Source: Marinococcus luteus
GTDB taxonomy: Bacteria > Bacillota > Bacilli > Bacillales > Marinococcaceae
Assembly (NCBI RefSeq): GCF_900106595.1
Contig: NZ_FNNC01000001.1
Location: 434,001 to 498,000 of the forward strand
Direction of reading: 5' to 3'
DNA length: 64,000 bases
Made by a program: the position numbers and the translations under genes. Each line of letters opens with the position of its first letter. Within the stretch, counting starts at the first letter, position 1. Shown here piece after piece: positions 8,971-17,957 of this stretch. The notes below the pieces were generated by a model. It searched no databases. It was not told the DNA's origin and worked only from the letters and a program-made list of their open reading frames with translations.

Positions 8971-10323
8971 ATGCATACGAAAAATGAAACGCAAACGCAG
9001 GCTCCAACGATCCGTGAAATACAGGTTTTTCCGGTTGCCGGCCGTGATAGCATGCTGCTTAACCTGAGCGGTGCTCACGGCCCGTTTTTCACAAGAAATA
9101 TTGTCATTCTTAAAGACAGCAACGGCAACACCGGCGTTGGGGAAGTGCCTGGCGGAGAAAAAATTACGCAGACGTTAAGAGATTCGGAGCAATTACTTTT
9201 AGGCGCCCCGATCGGAGACTACAAAAATATCCTGAAGCGGATCCAGGAATCTTTCGAGGACCGGGATTCCGGCGGTCGCGGGCTGCAGACCTTCGATTTG
9301 CGGGTGACCATTCATGCTGTCACCGCTATAGAATCGGCGCTTCTGGACCTGCTCGGCCAATTTCTGCAGGTTCCGGTAGCTGCGCTGCTTGGTGAAGGCC
9401 AGCAGCGGGAAAGTGTACAGACCCTGGGATACTTATTTTATGTAGGGGATCGCAGAAAAACGGATATGCCCTACGTACATGAACACGACGCCGAAGACGA
9501 ATGGTCGCGCCTGCGCCGCGAGGAAGCGTTGACCCCGGAAGCGATTGTCCGTCTAGCCGAAGCAGCATACGAGAAGTACGGCTTTCAGGACTTCAAGCTG
9601 AAGGGTGGGGTTTTGGAGGGCGACGAAGAAATGGCGGCTGTTCAGGCGCTGGCAGAAAGATTTCCGGAAGCCCGGATAACGCTGGATCCCAATGGGGCCT
9701 GGTCCCTGGAAGAGGCCATCCGTCTTTGCAAGGGCCAGCATGAAGTACTCGCTTACGCCGAGGACCCTTGCGGAGCAGAGAACGGCTTTTCGGCCAGAGA
9801 GGTTATGTCTGAATTCCGGACAGCTACCGGCCTGCCGACGGCGACGAACATGATAGCCACTGACTGGAGACAAATGGGGCATGCCATTCAGTTAAAAGCT
9901 GTCGACATTCCATTGGCCGATCCTCATTTTTGGACAATGCAGGGATCGGTTCGTGTAGCCCAGATGTGCCGGGACTGGGGCCTGACCTGGGGCTCCCACT
10001 CCAACAACCATTTTGACATCTCGCTTGCCATGTTCACACACGTAGCTGCTGCGGCTCCGGGAACGATTACACCTATTGATACGCATTGGATATGGCAGGA
10101 CGGGCAAGGCCTGACGAAAAATCCATTTCAAATCCATGATGGAAAAATTAAAGTGCCAGAAACACCTGGGTTGGGCGTGGAAATCGATATGGATAAGATT
10201 ATCGAAGGAAATGAGCTTTACGAGCAGCAGAACCTCGGTGCCCGGGATGATGCCGCCGCCATGCAGTATTTGATTCCTGATTGGTATTATGATCCAAAGC
10301 GTCCCTGTCTGGTCCGGGAATAG
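8971..10323 (+). CDS. gudD: glucarate dehydratase
   Basis: Enolase-superfamily dehydratase, 450 aa, turning D-glucarate (or L-idarate) into 5-keto-4-deoxyglucarate, the substrate of KdgD. Seen: [10 protein letters not shown] capping domain, base motif FKLKGGV (Lys-x-Lys), Mg ligands in [15 protein letters not shown] and ATNMIATDW, and the catalytic His in [25 protein letters not shown] precedes the ATG. Together with kdgD and gucD the operon encodes the complete route from glucarate to 2-oxoglutarate. No galactarate dehydratase (garD) is present here. Confidence 0.95.
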   Translation: MHTKNETQTQAPTIREIQVFPVAGRDSMLLNLSGAHGPFFTRNIVILKDSNGNTGVGEVPGGEKITQTLRDSEQLLLGAPIGDYKNILKRIQESFEDRDSGGRGLQTFDLRVTIHAVTAIESALLDLLGQFLQVPVAALLGEGQQRESVQTLGYLFYVGDRRKTDMPYVHEHDAEDEWSRLRREEALTPEAIVRLAEAAYEKYGFQDFKLKGGVLEGDEEMAAVQALAERFPEARITLDPNGAWSLEEAIRLCKGQHEVLAYAEDPCGAENGFSAREVMSEFRTATGLPTATNMIATDWRQMGHAIQLKAVDIPLADPHFWTMQGSVRVAQMCRDWGLTWGSHSNNHFDISLAMFTHVAAAAPGTITPIDTHWIWQDGQGLTKNPFQIHDGKIKVPETPGLGVEIDMDKIIEGNELYEQQNLGARDDAAAMQYLIPDWYYDPKRPCLVRE

Positions 10324-10356
10324 AATTAATGTTTCAGCGTGCAATTTCACTCCCAA

Positions 10357-10402
10357 AAAGCAAAAGGAGGAAGGTCTGCTATACCAGGCTTTCCTCTTTA
10401 TT
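10357..10402 (+). terminator. weak candidate terminator after gudD
   Basis: Imperfect inverted repeat AAAGGAGGAAG ... CTTTCCTCTTT followed by an AT-rich stretch, 30 bases past the gudD stop. It is the only candidate 3' end for the operon and is not strong. Confidence 0.35.
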
Positions 10403-10568
10403 ATTGGGTTAATAAATTCCTCTTTAAAAGAAAAAAATGAAAATCCCTTATTTTTAACAGAAATGATGATTTATTAACAGTTAATGGGATATAATTGATA
10501 GATCAAGCGCGTGTGTTGTAGTACGTTAAGAAAGGCAGGCCAATACATAAAACAAAGGAACGTCCGCG

Positions 10569-11318
10569 ATGAGTAAGGATTATGAACGATTCCGTTCGCT
10601 GTACGAACAGGAAATAGAGAAGATGGAACAGGCGGAAAATGAAGAGCTCGTGCAGCTGTATATGGCACAGAACCGTTTTTTCGACTGTATTTTCCGAAGT
10701 CGGAAACAGGAAGCCAAAAAAGAGCTGGCAACAATTTACCGGATTATTACGCTTGAGCCGGAAAATGACAAACGCCTGCAGGTGCTCAAGCAGTATTATT
10801 TCTTTTTGATCGGTGGTTTTCTGGACCGGTACACCCAAACCTTTTCATTTGATAAAAAAGCGCTCGCCGCCGCGGTAGCGCTGATCAATGTGATGGAAGA
10901 ATGGAAACGGGAAGAGGAGTTTTACGAAGGGATCCACGTGCTGGTCGACGGGATGCTCGATACCACCTGGAATGAAGATATTGATACCTACAATAATCCG
11001 ATTATTTCCAGGTTTATTACGCTTGTGGATCAGCAGCTCTATCAGGTGTTGAATACGGACGTTCTTGCAGGGCAGCTGGAGATTTCCCGCAGCCATATCT
11101 CCCGGCTCGTGAACGAAGAGCTTGGCACGTCCATTCCGAACTACGTGACCTATAAACGGATTCAGGAGTCGGCATATCTTCTGCAGACGACCATAAGTCC
11201 GGTGAAAGTAATCGCCGGACGGCTGGGGTTTTCAAGTGCCAGTTATTTCGGAGTGTGCTTTAAAAGCATCTATGGCTGCACCCCGAGGCAGTATCGTACA
11301 TTTACTTCCCAGCGGTAA
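10569..11318 (+). CDS. AraC-family transcriptional regulator
   Basis: Regulator of 249 aa. The C-terminal ~95 residues form the AraC/XylS double helix-turn-helix: NTDVLAGQLEISRSHISRLV (first), then SPVKVIAGRLGFSSASYFGV with CFKSIYGCTPRQYR (second, the conserved family signature). The N-terminal ~150 residues are helical and acidic with no recognisable cupin. AAAGGA precedes the ATG. It lies just downstream of the glucarate operon but upstream of a different small gene, so its target is unknown. Confidence 0.85.
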   Translation: MSKDYERFRSLYEQEIEKMEQAENEELVQLYMAQNRFFDCIFRSRKQEAKKELATIYRIITLEPENDKRLQVLKQYYFFLIGGFLDRYTQTFSFDKKALAAAVALINVMEEWKREEEFYEGIHVLVDGMLDTTWNEDIDTYNNPIISRFITLVDQQLYQVLNTDVLAGQLEISRSHISRLVNEELGTSIPNYVTYKRIQESAYLLQTTISPVKVIAGRLGFSSASYFGVCFKSIYGCTPRQYRTFTSQR

Positions 11319-11394
11319 TGCATACAGAAAACAGAGGGATAGGACCGGCTGCATGATTTACTGATAAACCACGAACAGGAAAGAGGAAAAAGAG

Positions 11395-11649
11395 ATGCAC
11401 GCTCAAAACTTGAAACAGGCGATATTAACCTGCCTGGGAGCTAATGATGGTGAAATGGAAATGTCTTCGTTAGTGAGGCATGTGACTCAGACGCTGCCGT
11501 TTCCAGTACATGCTAAAGAAATAAGTGATAGTATCAGCAATTTAGAGCAGAAAGACGCCGTGAAAAAAGTCAGATCTTCATCAGGATCGGTGACGGTCGT
11601 TTTGCAAAAGAAAGTCTCTCATGGTGCCGGTTTACTGCATAATGGCTGA
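11395..11649 (+). CDS. small winged-helix-like protein, 84 aa
   Basis: Not recognised. Helical N-terminal part (LKQAILTCLGAND, MSSLVRHVTQTL) then ISDSISNLEQKDAVKKVRSSSGSVTVVLQKK, a helix plus two-strand hairpin layout like a small winged helix. AAGAGG precedes the ATG; a terminator follows the stop. It may be cotranscribed with the AraC gene 76 bases upstream. Confidence 0.6.
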   Translation: MHAQNLKQAILTCLGANDGEMEMSSLVRHVTQTLPFPVHAKEISDSISNLEQKDAVKKVRSSSGSVTVVLQKKVSHGAGLLHNG

Positions 11650-11664
11650 TCTGAGTAAGAAAGA

Positions 11665-11696
11665 AGCCCTGGTTAGCAATGCAGTCAGGGCTTTTT
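11665..11696 (+). terminator. rho-independent terminator
   Basis: AGCCCTG / CAGGGCT stem and T5 tail after the 84-aa gene. Confidence 0.85.
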
Positions 11697-11830
11697 CGTA
11701 TTGGCAACTGCTGCCTGAACGCTCCGTATCTGCTAAACCTAATATTTGATTACTCAGGCACCAGCTCAAAGAACTAAAAATTACAAATAATATGAAATTT
11801 TAAGAAGAGATCTTTTTCTGCAAAAAAGAA

Positions 11831-11859
11831 TTGACACTTTTCAAAGGCAGGAGTACATT
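11831..11859 (+). promoter_or_regulatory. sigma-A promoter of the ktrAB riboswitch transcript
   Basis: TTGACA at 11831-11836, exact 17-bp spacer, TACATT at 11854-11859, directly upstream of the riboswitch. Confidence 0.75.
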
Positions 11860-11874
11860 ATGGCTTAGACAAAA

Positions 11875-12020
11875 CAAGCTATCCCTTTGAATCGCTGAAA
11901 CGGCCGGTTTTGGCCGTGCGGGGGACCCACACGTTTTCCCTATGGGGGTGAACCTTTTCAGGCGGAAGACTCTCGCTTCCGAACCCGACAGCTAACCTCG
12001 TAAGCGTTAAAAGAGAGAAA
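11875..12020 (+). ncRNA. ydaO/yuaA-type c-di-AMP riboswitch
   Basis: The 5' leader of ktrAB carries the conserved ydaO core: AATCGCTGAAAC, the GCGGGGGACCCA segment, GGGGGTGAACC, GGAAGACTCTCGCTTCCGAA hairpin and CCCGACAGCTAACCTCGTAA. In known members c-di-AMP binding switches expression off, so high c-di-AMP (high potassium) would reduce KtrAB. A GGTCTT/AAGACC hairpin follows at 12022-12038 but lacks a clear T run, so control could be premature termination or translation; I cannot decide. Confidence 0.93.
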
Positions 12021-12079
12021 GGGTCTTTTATTAAGACCATTGCTTTGTGATGCCATTATGCAGAGGAGTGGATTTTTTT

Positions 12080-12751
12080 ATGCGAAAAAAGATCAAAAAA
12101 CAACAGTACGCCGTCATTGGCCTCGGCCGCTTTGGAGGAAGCGTGTGCAGGCAGTTATATAATGACGGAAATGAGGTGCTGGCGATTGATAAAGACCTGG
12201 CAACGCTCGAGGGATACACCGAATATGCCACACAGGTGACGCAGATCGACACCACCGATGAAAAAGCCCTGCGCTCGATTGGAATATCGAATTTCGATCA
12301 CGTCGTGGTGGCGATTGGGGAAGACATTCAGGCAAGCATTTTGACGACGCTTCTGCTGAAGGACCTGGGGGTGGCCAAAGTGCACGTGAAGGCTCAGAAT
12401 CACTATCATCACCAGGTGTTGCAGCGGATTGGGGCCGACCATATCATTCATCCCGAGGTGGACACCGGGCGGAAGCTTGCCCGGCATTTATCGACCGACC
12501 GAGTGGTGGACTCCATCGAATTATCGAAGGATTACAGCATTGTGGAGCTGATTGCCACGCCGAAGTGGGATCACAAAAGCCTGCTGGACTTAAACGTGCG
12601 TCAGACGTTCGGGATTACGATTCTCGCGATCAAGCGGCAGGAGGAGCTGACGATTGCTCCGGAACCGGAAACTCCGTTTGTTACCGGGGACGTTTTAACC
12701 GTACTCGGACGGAATAAGGATATTCAGCTGCTGCAGGCAGAGGGCTTTTAA
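12080..12751 (+). CDS. ktrA: KtrA, RCK regulatory subunit of potassium uptake
   Basis: Cytoplasmic gating ring subunit, 223 aa, the normal KtrA length. N-terminal Rossmann RCK_N with YAVIGLGRFGGSV nucleotide-binding loop and acidic residue in VLAIDKD, then RCK_C (from about residue 135, IVELIATPKWDHKSL onward) that can bind c-di-AMP in other Firmicutes. The start chosen (MRKKIKK) follows GAGGAG by 11 bases; an earlier in-frame ATG has no ribosome binding site. Expressed behind a c-di-AMP riboswitch and one base-triplet upstream of ktrB. Confidence 0.95.
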   Translation: MRKKIKKQQYAVIGLGRFGGSVCRQLYNDGNEVLAIDKDLATLEGYTEYATQVTQIDTTDEKALRSIGISNFDHVVVAIGEDIQASILTTLLLKDLGVAKVHVKAQNHYHHQVLQRIGADHIIHPEVDTGRKLARHLSTDRVVDSIELSKDYSIVELIATPKWDHKSLLDLNVRQTFGITILAIKRQEELTIAPEPETPFVTGDVLTVLGRNKDIQLLQAEGF

Positions 12752-12753
12752 GC

Positions 12754-14085
12754 ATGCAGGGGCGATGGAAGCATATTAAAGCGCCGTTGAGTCCGGCGCA
12801 GACGCTGTCACTGGGATTTCTGATGACGATTGTTATAGGGACGTGCCTGTTAATGCTGCCGGTGGCGACGACGACCCCGATTAGCTTTATCGACGCGTTG
12901 TTTACGGCGACGTCGGCAACGACGGTGACCGGGCTGGTTGTCGTAAGCACCGGGCATGACTTCACCACCTTCGGACAGGTGGTAATTATGGTGCTGATCC
13001 AGATTGGCGGCCTGGGGCTGATGACATGCGCGATGCTGATTGTTATTCTGCTGGGCCGGAAAATCGGCCTCAAAAACCGGATTCTGATTCAGGAGTCCTT
13101 TAACCAGACCTCGGTCGGCGGCATTATCCGCCTAGTGAAAGTGTTATTTATTTTCGCCATTGCGATTGAAACCGTTGCAACCGCGGTGCTGGCGACCCAG
13201 TGGGTGCCGGAATATGGGTGGAGCGAAGGCCTGTACATCAGCATTTTTCACGCGATTTCGGCGTTTAATAATGCGGGATTTTCTCTTTGGGATGACAGCT
13301 TGATGGGCTACGCAGGCAATCCGGTTGTCAACCTGATCATTACAGCTTCGTTCATCATCGGCGGCATCGGGTTTACGGTGCTGTATGATGTATGGAAGAA
13401 CCGCCGGTTTAAGGACCTGGCGCTTCATTCCAAAATCATGATTACCGGCACGCTCGTCGTGAACGTGTTCAGCATGCTCCTGATTTTCGCGCTGGAGTTT
13501 CACAATCCGAATACGCTTGGCGCGCTGTCGTTTGGCGACAAGCTGTGGGCGTCTTATTTTCAGGCGGTTACACCGCGGACGGCCGGGTTTAATACGCTGG
13601 ATACGGCGAGCCTGGATCCGGAAACGACGGTGTTTCTTCTTGCATTGATGTTTATCGGGGCCGGCAGTGCCTCGACGGGAAGCGGCATCAAGCTGACCAC
13701 GTTTCTCGTGATTGTGTTGACCATGATCGCCTATTTGAGGGGGAGAAAGGAGCCGGTTGTTTTCAGCCGCTCGTTGTCTGTTCCATTGATTGAACGGGCG
13801 CTCACAATTGCGTTGATTAGCGGGCTGGCTGTGTTTGTCGGTATATTTTTTCTGACGATGACAGAGGAAGCACCGTTTAACGAAATTATTTTCGAAGTGT
13901 TTTCCGCTTTTGGCACGGTGGGGCTGTCGCTCGGCTTAACCGCTGATCTCAGCACGTGGGGGAAACTCGTGATCATTGTAATCATGTTTATCGGAAGGGT
14001 CGGCCCGGTGACGCTGGCCTTCGCGCTTGGGAAGCCGCGCGAGGACCGGGTGCGGTACGCTAAAGGCGATATCTTTACCGGTTAA
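12754..14085 (+). CDS. ktrB: KtrB, potassium translocating subunit
   Basis: Membrane channel subunit of the Na+-dependent Trk/Ktr/HKT family, 443 aa, with four membrane-pore-membrane repeats. Filter-like loops are visible: TATSATTVTGLVVVST, HAISAFNNAGFSLWDDS, AVTPRTAGFNTLDTAS and EVFSAFGTVGLSLGL, each with the conserved filter Gly. The third repeat has FIGAGSASTGSGIKLTTF, the family's gating loop. It starts 2 bases after ktrA, forming a translationally coupled pair that imports K+ during osmotic stress. Confidence 0.95.
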   Translation: MQGRWKHIKAPLSPAQTLSLGFLMTIVIGTCLLMLPVATTTPISFIDALFTATSATTVTGLVVVSTGHDFTTFGQVVIMVLIQIGGLGLMTCAMLIVILLGRKIGLKNRILIQESFNQTSVGGIIRLVKVLFIFAIAIETVATAVLATQWVPEYGWSEGLYISIFHAISAFNNAGFSLWDDSLMGYAGNPVVNLIITASFIIGGIGFTVLYDVWKNRRFKDLALHSKIMITGTLVVNVFSMLLIFALEFHNPNTLGALSFGDKLWASYFQAVTPRTAGFNTLDTASLDPETTVFLLALMFIGAGSASTGSGIKLTTFLVIVLTMIAYLRGRKEPVVFSRSLSVPLIERALTIALISGLAVFVGIFFLTMTEEAPFNEIIFEVFSAFGTVGLSLGLTADLSTWGKLVIIVIMFIGRVGPVTLAFALGKPREDRVRYAKGDIFTG

Positions 14086-14100
14086 ACCAGTCAGCAGGCA

Positions 14101-14137
14101 AAGAGCTGTCTCTACATAATAGAGGCGGCTCTTTTTA
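14101..14137 (+). terminator. terminator after ktrB
   Basis: 12-bp stem AAGAGCTGTCTC / GAGGCGGCTCTT with two G-U pairs and a T5 tail. Confidence 0.85.
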
Positions 14138-14308
14138 AGGTTCATGGCGGGAAAAGTGTAGTATTTCTGCGATGAATTGAAGAAGGGTTAAGCCTTTTTC
14201 TTGTTTTAAAGTGGACTTTAAGGGTTACACTGAATGCATCACTCATCCAGGGATCTTGGAGAAGTGAGGATAAGAACAAACATATTAAGGATAAGGTGGG
14301 ACTCAGTT

Positions 14309-15343
14309 ATGAAAGCAAACATTATGTACGAAGCGGGCGACGTCCGCGTGGAAGACGTACCGAAGCCACAAGTGCAGGAGCCGACAGACAGCGTGTTGAA
14401 GGTCGTCGCTGCCTGCATATGCGGAAGTGACCTGCATCCGTACCGCCATATGCATGCCCATGAACAAGGCGGAGGCGAACCGATGGGCCACGAAGTCATC
14501 GGTCGAATTGACGAAATGGGCTCCGGCGTGACGGACTTCAAAAAAGGCGATCTCGTCGTAGTGCCGTTTGCGTATGGGGACAATACGTGCCCGTACTGCC
14601 AGGAAGGGCTGCAGACGTCCTGTGTGAACGGCGGATTTATGAGCGGCTGCCAGGCAGAATACGTACGCATCCCGCAGGCGCAGGGAAGCATGTTTAAGCT
14701 TCCGGATGAAATCGGTGATGATTCGCCGCTGCTTCCGTCCCTGTTGACGATTTCGGATGTTTACGGTACCGGCTACCACGCAGCAGTCATGGGCGGCGTA
14801 AACGAAAATACGACCGTCACAGTAGTGGGCGACGGAGCTGTTGGACTGCTTGCTGTGCTGTCCGCGAAAAAACTCGGCGCGCAGAAAATTATTTTAATGG
14901 GACGCCACAAGGAGCGTACCGACCTCGGAGTGGAATTCGGTGCCACCGACGTTGTTTCCGAGCGTGGGGATGAAGGCATTGCCAGAGTCCGCGAGCTGAC
15001 GAACGGTGAAGGAACCCACGTTGTGCTTGAGTGTGTCGGGCTGATGCCGGCGTACGACATGAGTGTAGGAGCTGTCCGTCCTGGCGGCGTAATCAGCCGT
15101 GTGGGCGCGCCGCAGTATGAAGAGGCGGCGGTAGGTTTTGGAAGTCTTTTCAGACACAATATTACGCTCACGGGAGGTCCTGCGCCTACCCGTGCCTACA
15201 TGGAGGAGTTGCTGCCGGATATTCTGGACGGCTCTCTCAATCCGGGCCGTGTGTTTGACGTCACGATGGGAATCGAAGACGTTCCGGAGGGCTACCGGGC
15301 CATGAATGACCGCGAAGCGCTTAAAGTATTGGTCAAGCCGTAA
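14309..15343 (+). CDS. zinc-type alcohol dehydrogenase (MDR family)
   Basis: Medium-chain dehydrogenase/reductase, 344 aa. Catalytic zinc ligand Cys in ACICGSDLHPYR, GGGEPMGHEVIG (His-Glu), structural zinc segment NTCPYCQEGLQTSC has fewer Cys than the usual four, and the NAD(P) loop is TVVGDGAVGLLAVL. The start MKANIMYEAGDV follows AAGGTGG; the longer frame upstream has no ribosome binding site. The NADP-type branch (related to YjjN/YdjJ-like proteins) is likely; the substrate is unknown. Monocistronic, with a perfect terminator behind it. Confidence 0.88.
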   Translation: MKANIMYEAGDVRVEDVPKPQVQEPTDSVLKVVAACICGSDLHPYRHMHAHEQGGGEPMGHEVIGRIDEMGSGVTDFKKGDLVVVPFAYGDNTCPYCQEGLQTSCVNGGFMSGCQAEYVRIPQAQGSMFKLPDEIGDDSPLLPSLLTISDVYGTGYHAAVMGGVNENTTVTVVGDGAVGLLAVLSAKKLGAQKIILMGRHKERTDLGVEFGATDVVSERGDEGIARVRELTNGEGTHVVLECVGLMPAYDMSVGAVRPGGVISRVGAPQYEEAAVGFGSLFRHNITLTGGPAPTRAYMEELLPDILDGSLNPGRVFDVTMGIEDVPEGYRAMNDREALKVLVKP

Positions 15344-15362
15344 GATAAGCGAATAACTGCCA

Positions 15363-15400
15363 AAGGGAAAACACATTCATTTGTGTTTTCCCTTAATTTT
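15363..15400 (+). terminator. rho-independent terminator
   Basis: Perfect 13-bp stem AAGGGAAAACACA / TGTGTTTTCCCTT, followed by AATTTTTT. Confidence 0.9.
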
Positions 15401-15523
15401 TTCTATGAATAATTATTTTTACATAAAGAGTTTTAAAATACGTTTTGTCATTACTGAAGCTGATTGCGTATCTTTACCAGACGAGCTGCTGTCAAACCGC
15501 TCCTTATGATGGAATTAATCATC

Positions 15524-15540
15524 TTCACGTTTTCTTTACA
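15524..15540. promoter_or_regulatory. direct-repeat box A (OmpR/PhoB-type)
   Basis: TTCACG-N5-TTTACA, two hexamers exactly 11 bp apart, upstream of an AT-rich TATATAAG at 15553-15560. One of four such boxes between 15.5 and 22.5 kb, each in front of a different gene, near a response regulator gene at 17958. Confidence 0.55.
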
Positions 15541-15625
15541 TGTCGGTGTCAATATATAAGTACGTAGACAGTAAGGTTTAATCCGCTCACGAATTGGTGA
15601 AAATTCATTGCTTAAAAGTAAACCT

Positions 15626-15646
15626 ATATACCCATTAAGGGTATAT
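15626..15646. promoter_or_regulatory. CsoR-like palindrome over the -10 box
   Basis: ATATACCC-ATTAA-GGGTATAT, 8-bp arms. The right arm overlaps TATAAT at 15644-15649. TACCC-N-GGGTA palindromes are typical of CsoR-family copper repressors, though a regulator gene is not present in this window. It could instead be an attenuating hairpin. Confidence 0.45.
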
Positions 15647-15671
15647 AATGAAAGTAGGAGGAGGGATAGCT

Positions 15672-15899
15672 ATGATGAATGGAAGCATGGCAGTAATGTC
15701 TCTTGGCATGTGGATTTGGATGTTTTTTCTTATCGCGCTTGTAGCTGTGGGTATTTATGTTATTGTTCGATTAGCAGTAAAGTCACAAAACAGCAGCAAC
15801 GATCCTTCATTAAGTACGCTTCGGCAGCGTTTTGCCAACGGGGAGCTGACGGAGGAAGAATTTAAGCAAAAAAAGCGTGTGCTTCAAAACAATAAATGA
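15672..15899 (+). CDS. SHOCT-domain small membrane protein
   Basis: 75 aa. One hydrophobic helix (MWIWMFFLIALVAVGIYVIV) followed by a C-terminal SHOCT motif, LRQRFANGELTEEEFKQKKR, a short domain found at the ends of many bacterial membrane or oligomeric proteins. ATG chosen because GGAGGAGG lies 8 bases upstream; an earlier in-frame ATG sits inside the palindromic operator. Proteins like this often neighbour copper genes. It is followed by a hairpin and then a histidine kinase. Confidence 0.8.
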   Translation: MMNGSMAVMSLGMWIWMFFLIALVAVGIYVIVRLAVKSQNSSNDPSLSTLRQRFANGELTEEEFKQKKRVLQNNK

Positions 15900-15908
15900 A
15901 TGGTGCCC

Positions 15909-15941
15909 GGGAGCCTTCTTTCATCATTGAAGAGGGCTCCC
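15909..15941 (+). other. intercistronic hairpin (attenuator or terminator)
   Basis: 12-bp arms GGGAGCCTTCTT / AAGAGGGCTCCC with one G-U pair, without a real T run, between the SHOCT gene and the kinase. It probably reduces kinase expression relative to the SHOCT protein. Confidence 0.6.
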
Positions 15942-16016
15942 CCTCATTTCGCTGCGGGATATTGTTGTACCCGGGCCGGACTCAGTGCCCGTTACATAGG
16001 GAAGGGATGTGAAAAT

Positions 16017-17435
16017 TTGCGCAGGATGCTTCGAATGTTTTCCGGGCATATTACCATAAAATTAGCAGCTATTTTGTTCTCATTGTTTTTAGTAGTGTTG
16101 ATCCCTCTCGCTTTCGTTATCCATGAAGTGATTTCCGGTTTTTTCTTTGAGCATGAGGTGGAAGAAATGAAGCAGAGCGTGTCTCATTACGAATCGATGT
16201 ACGAAGAAAATGGCACGATTGCAACAGGGGTTCTGGAAACACTGACGAAAGAACACCAGGACGTTTATGTATTAAATGAATCCTTTCAACCGAACCGGCA
16301 CGTGGGCCAGAATACTGATGATTTCATTTCCGGCATTCCGGACGGGGAACGCGAGGAAATACAGTCAGGCGGGATGGTCGAGCGGGAATACACAGACGAA
16401 GCGACGGGGGAAAAATATTTTGTGGTCGGCAGTCTCCTGCAGGACGGCGGGGAGGAGTCAGAAAGCATTTATCTTTTTTCATCCCAATCTGCGATCGAAG
16501 CAGAAATCCAGGAGGTGCAGCGTCTCATTACGCTCGCGGTCGTCGGGGCATTCCTCCTTGCGTTTGCCTGTATCATTATTCTCGTCCGGCGGATCACTCT
16601 TCCTTTATTACAGATGGAACAGGCAACCCGGCAAATCGCAAAAGGAGAACTTGAGGTGAGGGTCCACCATCCGTCTAAAGACGAAGTAGGGTCACTCGGG
16701 ACGGCAATTAATGACCTGGCTGAAGATTTAAAACAGTACCGGGATGCCCGGAGAGCTTTTCTGGCGGATATCTCCCATGAGTTACGGACGCCAGTCACAT
16801 ACATTAAAGGCTATTCCCACATTCTGAAGGAAAAACTGTACGATCAAAAGGAGGAGGAAGATGCGTACCTTACGATTCTCTCCGACGAAGCTGAACGGTT
16901 AAATCGTTTGGTGGAGGAATTGTTCGATCTGGCGCAAATGGATGACGGTCATATGAAATTAACCAAAAAACATCTGGCGTTAGCTCCGATGCTCGAGCGG
17001 ATTGTCAAAGGGTTTGCTCTGCCGGCCCGCCAGCAGGGACTGGAACTGGACATAGACGTAGAGGAAGGACTGATTGTCTACGGAGATGAACTGCGGCTGG
17101 AGCAGGTATTCATGAACCTGATGACGAACGCCCTGCGTTACACGGAAAAAGGAAGCATCTCGATTCGCGGCGGCCGCAACTCCGCTCATCAGCCGGTCAT
17201 CACAGTAACAGATACAGGCATAGGAATCCCCCAAAAGGAACTGCCGTTTATTTTCGACCGGTTTTATCGTGTAGACAAATCCCGGTCGCGCGAAGGCGGG
17301 GGTACGGGCCTGGGACTCGCGATTGTGAAGCAATTAATGCATGCTCATGATGGCGATATTCAGGTTTCGAGTGTCCCGGGAGAGGGCACGTCATTTATAT
17401 TAACGTTTGCCCGACCCGAAAAAAATGCGCAGTGA
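16017..17435 (+). CDS. sensor histidine kinase
   Basis: Membrane-bound two-component kinase, about 472 aa. TM1 (IKLAAILFSLFLVVLIPLAF), an extracytoplasmic sensor of about 130 residues, TM2 (LAVVGAFLLAFACIIILV), HAMP linker, HisKA with phospho-acceptor FLADISHELRTPVTYIKGY, and HATPase with MNLMTNALRYT, TDTGIGIP and GGGTGLGLAIVK. TTG at 16017 is preferred (AAGGGA 8 bases before); ATG at 16026 is the alternative. Its partner is probably the OmpR-type regulator at 17958, although a copper-storage-like gene separates them, an unusual order. Confidence 0.9.
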   Translation: MRRMLRMFSGHITIKLAAILFSLFLVVLIPLAFVIHEVISGFFFEHEVEEMKQSVSHYESMYEENGTIATGVLETLTKEHQDVYVLNESFQPNRHVGQNTDDFISGIPDGEREEIQSGGMVEREYTDEATGEKYFVVGSLLQDGGEESESIYLFSSQSAIEAEIQEVQRLITLAVVGAFLLAFACIIILVRRITLPLLQMEQATRQIAKGELEVRVHHPSKDEVGSLGTAINDLAEDLKQYRDARRAFLADISHELRTPVTYIKGYSHILKEKLYDQKEEEDAYLTILSDEAERLNRLVEELFDLAQMDDGHMKLTKKHLALAPMLERIVKGFALPARQQGLELDIDVEEGLIVYGDELRLEQVFMNLMTNALRYTEKGSISIRGGRNSAHQPVITVTDTGIGIPQKELPFIFDRFYRVDKSRSREGGGTGLGLAIVKQLMHAHDGDIQVSSVPGEGTSFILTFARPEKNAQ

Positions 17436-17452
17436 GGAAAAAATTTAATGCT

Positions 17453-17470
17453 CTTCACAGTTTCTTCACA
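17453..17470. promoter_or_regulatory. direct-repeat box B before csp gene
   Basis: CTTCACA-N4-CTTCACA: two identical 7-mers with an 11-bp period, about 65 bases upstream of the csp start and just before an AT-rich -10-like ATAAAAC. Confidence 0.6.
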
Positions 17471-17535
17471 TCAAGTGGGCACAATAAAACCAGGCAGGCG
17501 GGAGAGGGAATATCAAAAAAGAGAGGATGGTTTCA

Positions 17536-17859
17536 ATGACCTACGAAGAATGCGTGCAAGAGTGCCTTCGTTGTATGGAACAATGCAACCGCTGTTTTGA
17601 TGACTGCCTGAAAGAAGACGATGTGAAGATGATGGCAGATTGTATCCGTCTCGACCGTGAATGTGCGGATATGTGTGCCTTTGCAGCAAAAGCAATGCAA
17701 AGCAACAGTCCTTTTGTGAAAGAAATCTGCGCCCTGTGCGCAAAAATCTGCCGCGCCTGCGGGGATGAATGTGCCAAGCATGAGCATCATCAGCACTGTA
17801 AAGATTGCGCTGACGCCTGCTACCGCTGTGCAGAAGCATGCGAACAGATGGCAAAATAA
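17536..17859 (+). CDS. four-helix-bundle copper-binding protein (Csp/DUF326)
   Basis: Cys-rich cytosolic protein, 107 aa. Cys residues recur along four helices in C-x3-C and C-x2-C spacing: CVQECLRCMEQCNRCFDDC, CIRLDRECADMC, CALCAKICRACGDEC, CKDCADACYRCAEACEQM. This layout and length match the Csp3/DUF326 copper-storage proteins, which line the bundle core with Cys-bound Cu(I). No signal peptide is visible, so storage would be cytosolic. GAGAGGA lies 9 bases before the chosen ATG. Its own direct-repeat promoter box and position between kinase and response regulator suggest it is a target of that pair. Confidence 0.9.
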   Translation: MTYEECVQECLRCMEQCNRCFDDCLKEDDVKMMADCIRLDRECADMCAFAAKAMQSNSPFVKEICALCAKICRACGDECAKHEHHQHCKDCADACYRCAEACEQMAK

Positions 17860-17875
17860 CATGAAGGTACAGGGA

Positions 17876-17903
17876 ACCGCTGGACCACGTCCGGCGGTTT
17901 TCT
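17876..17903 (+). terminator. terminator after csp gene
   Basis: ACCGCTGGA / TCCGGCGGT stem and TTTTCTTC tail. A TATAAT at 17911-17916 just beyond it may be the -10 of the response regulator gene. Confidence 0.75.
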
Positions 17904-17957
17904 TCTATTATATAATGAACGTACATAGACTACTGATGATAAAAGGAAGTGAAGGTA

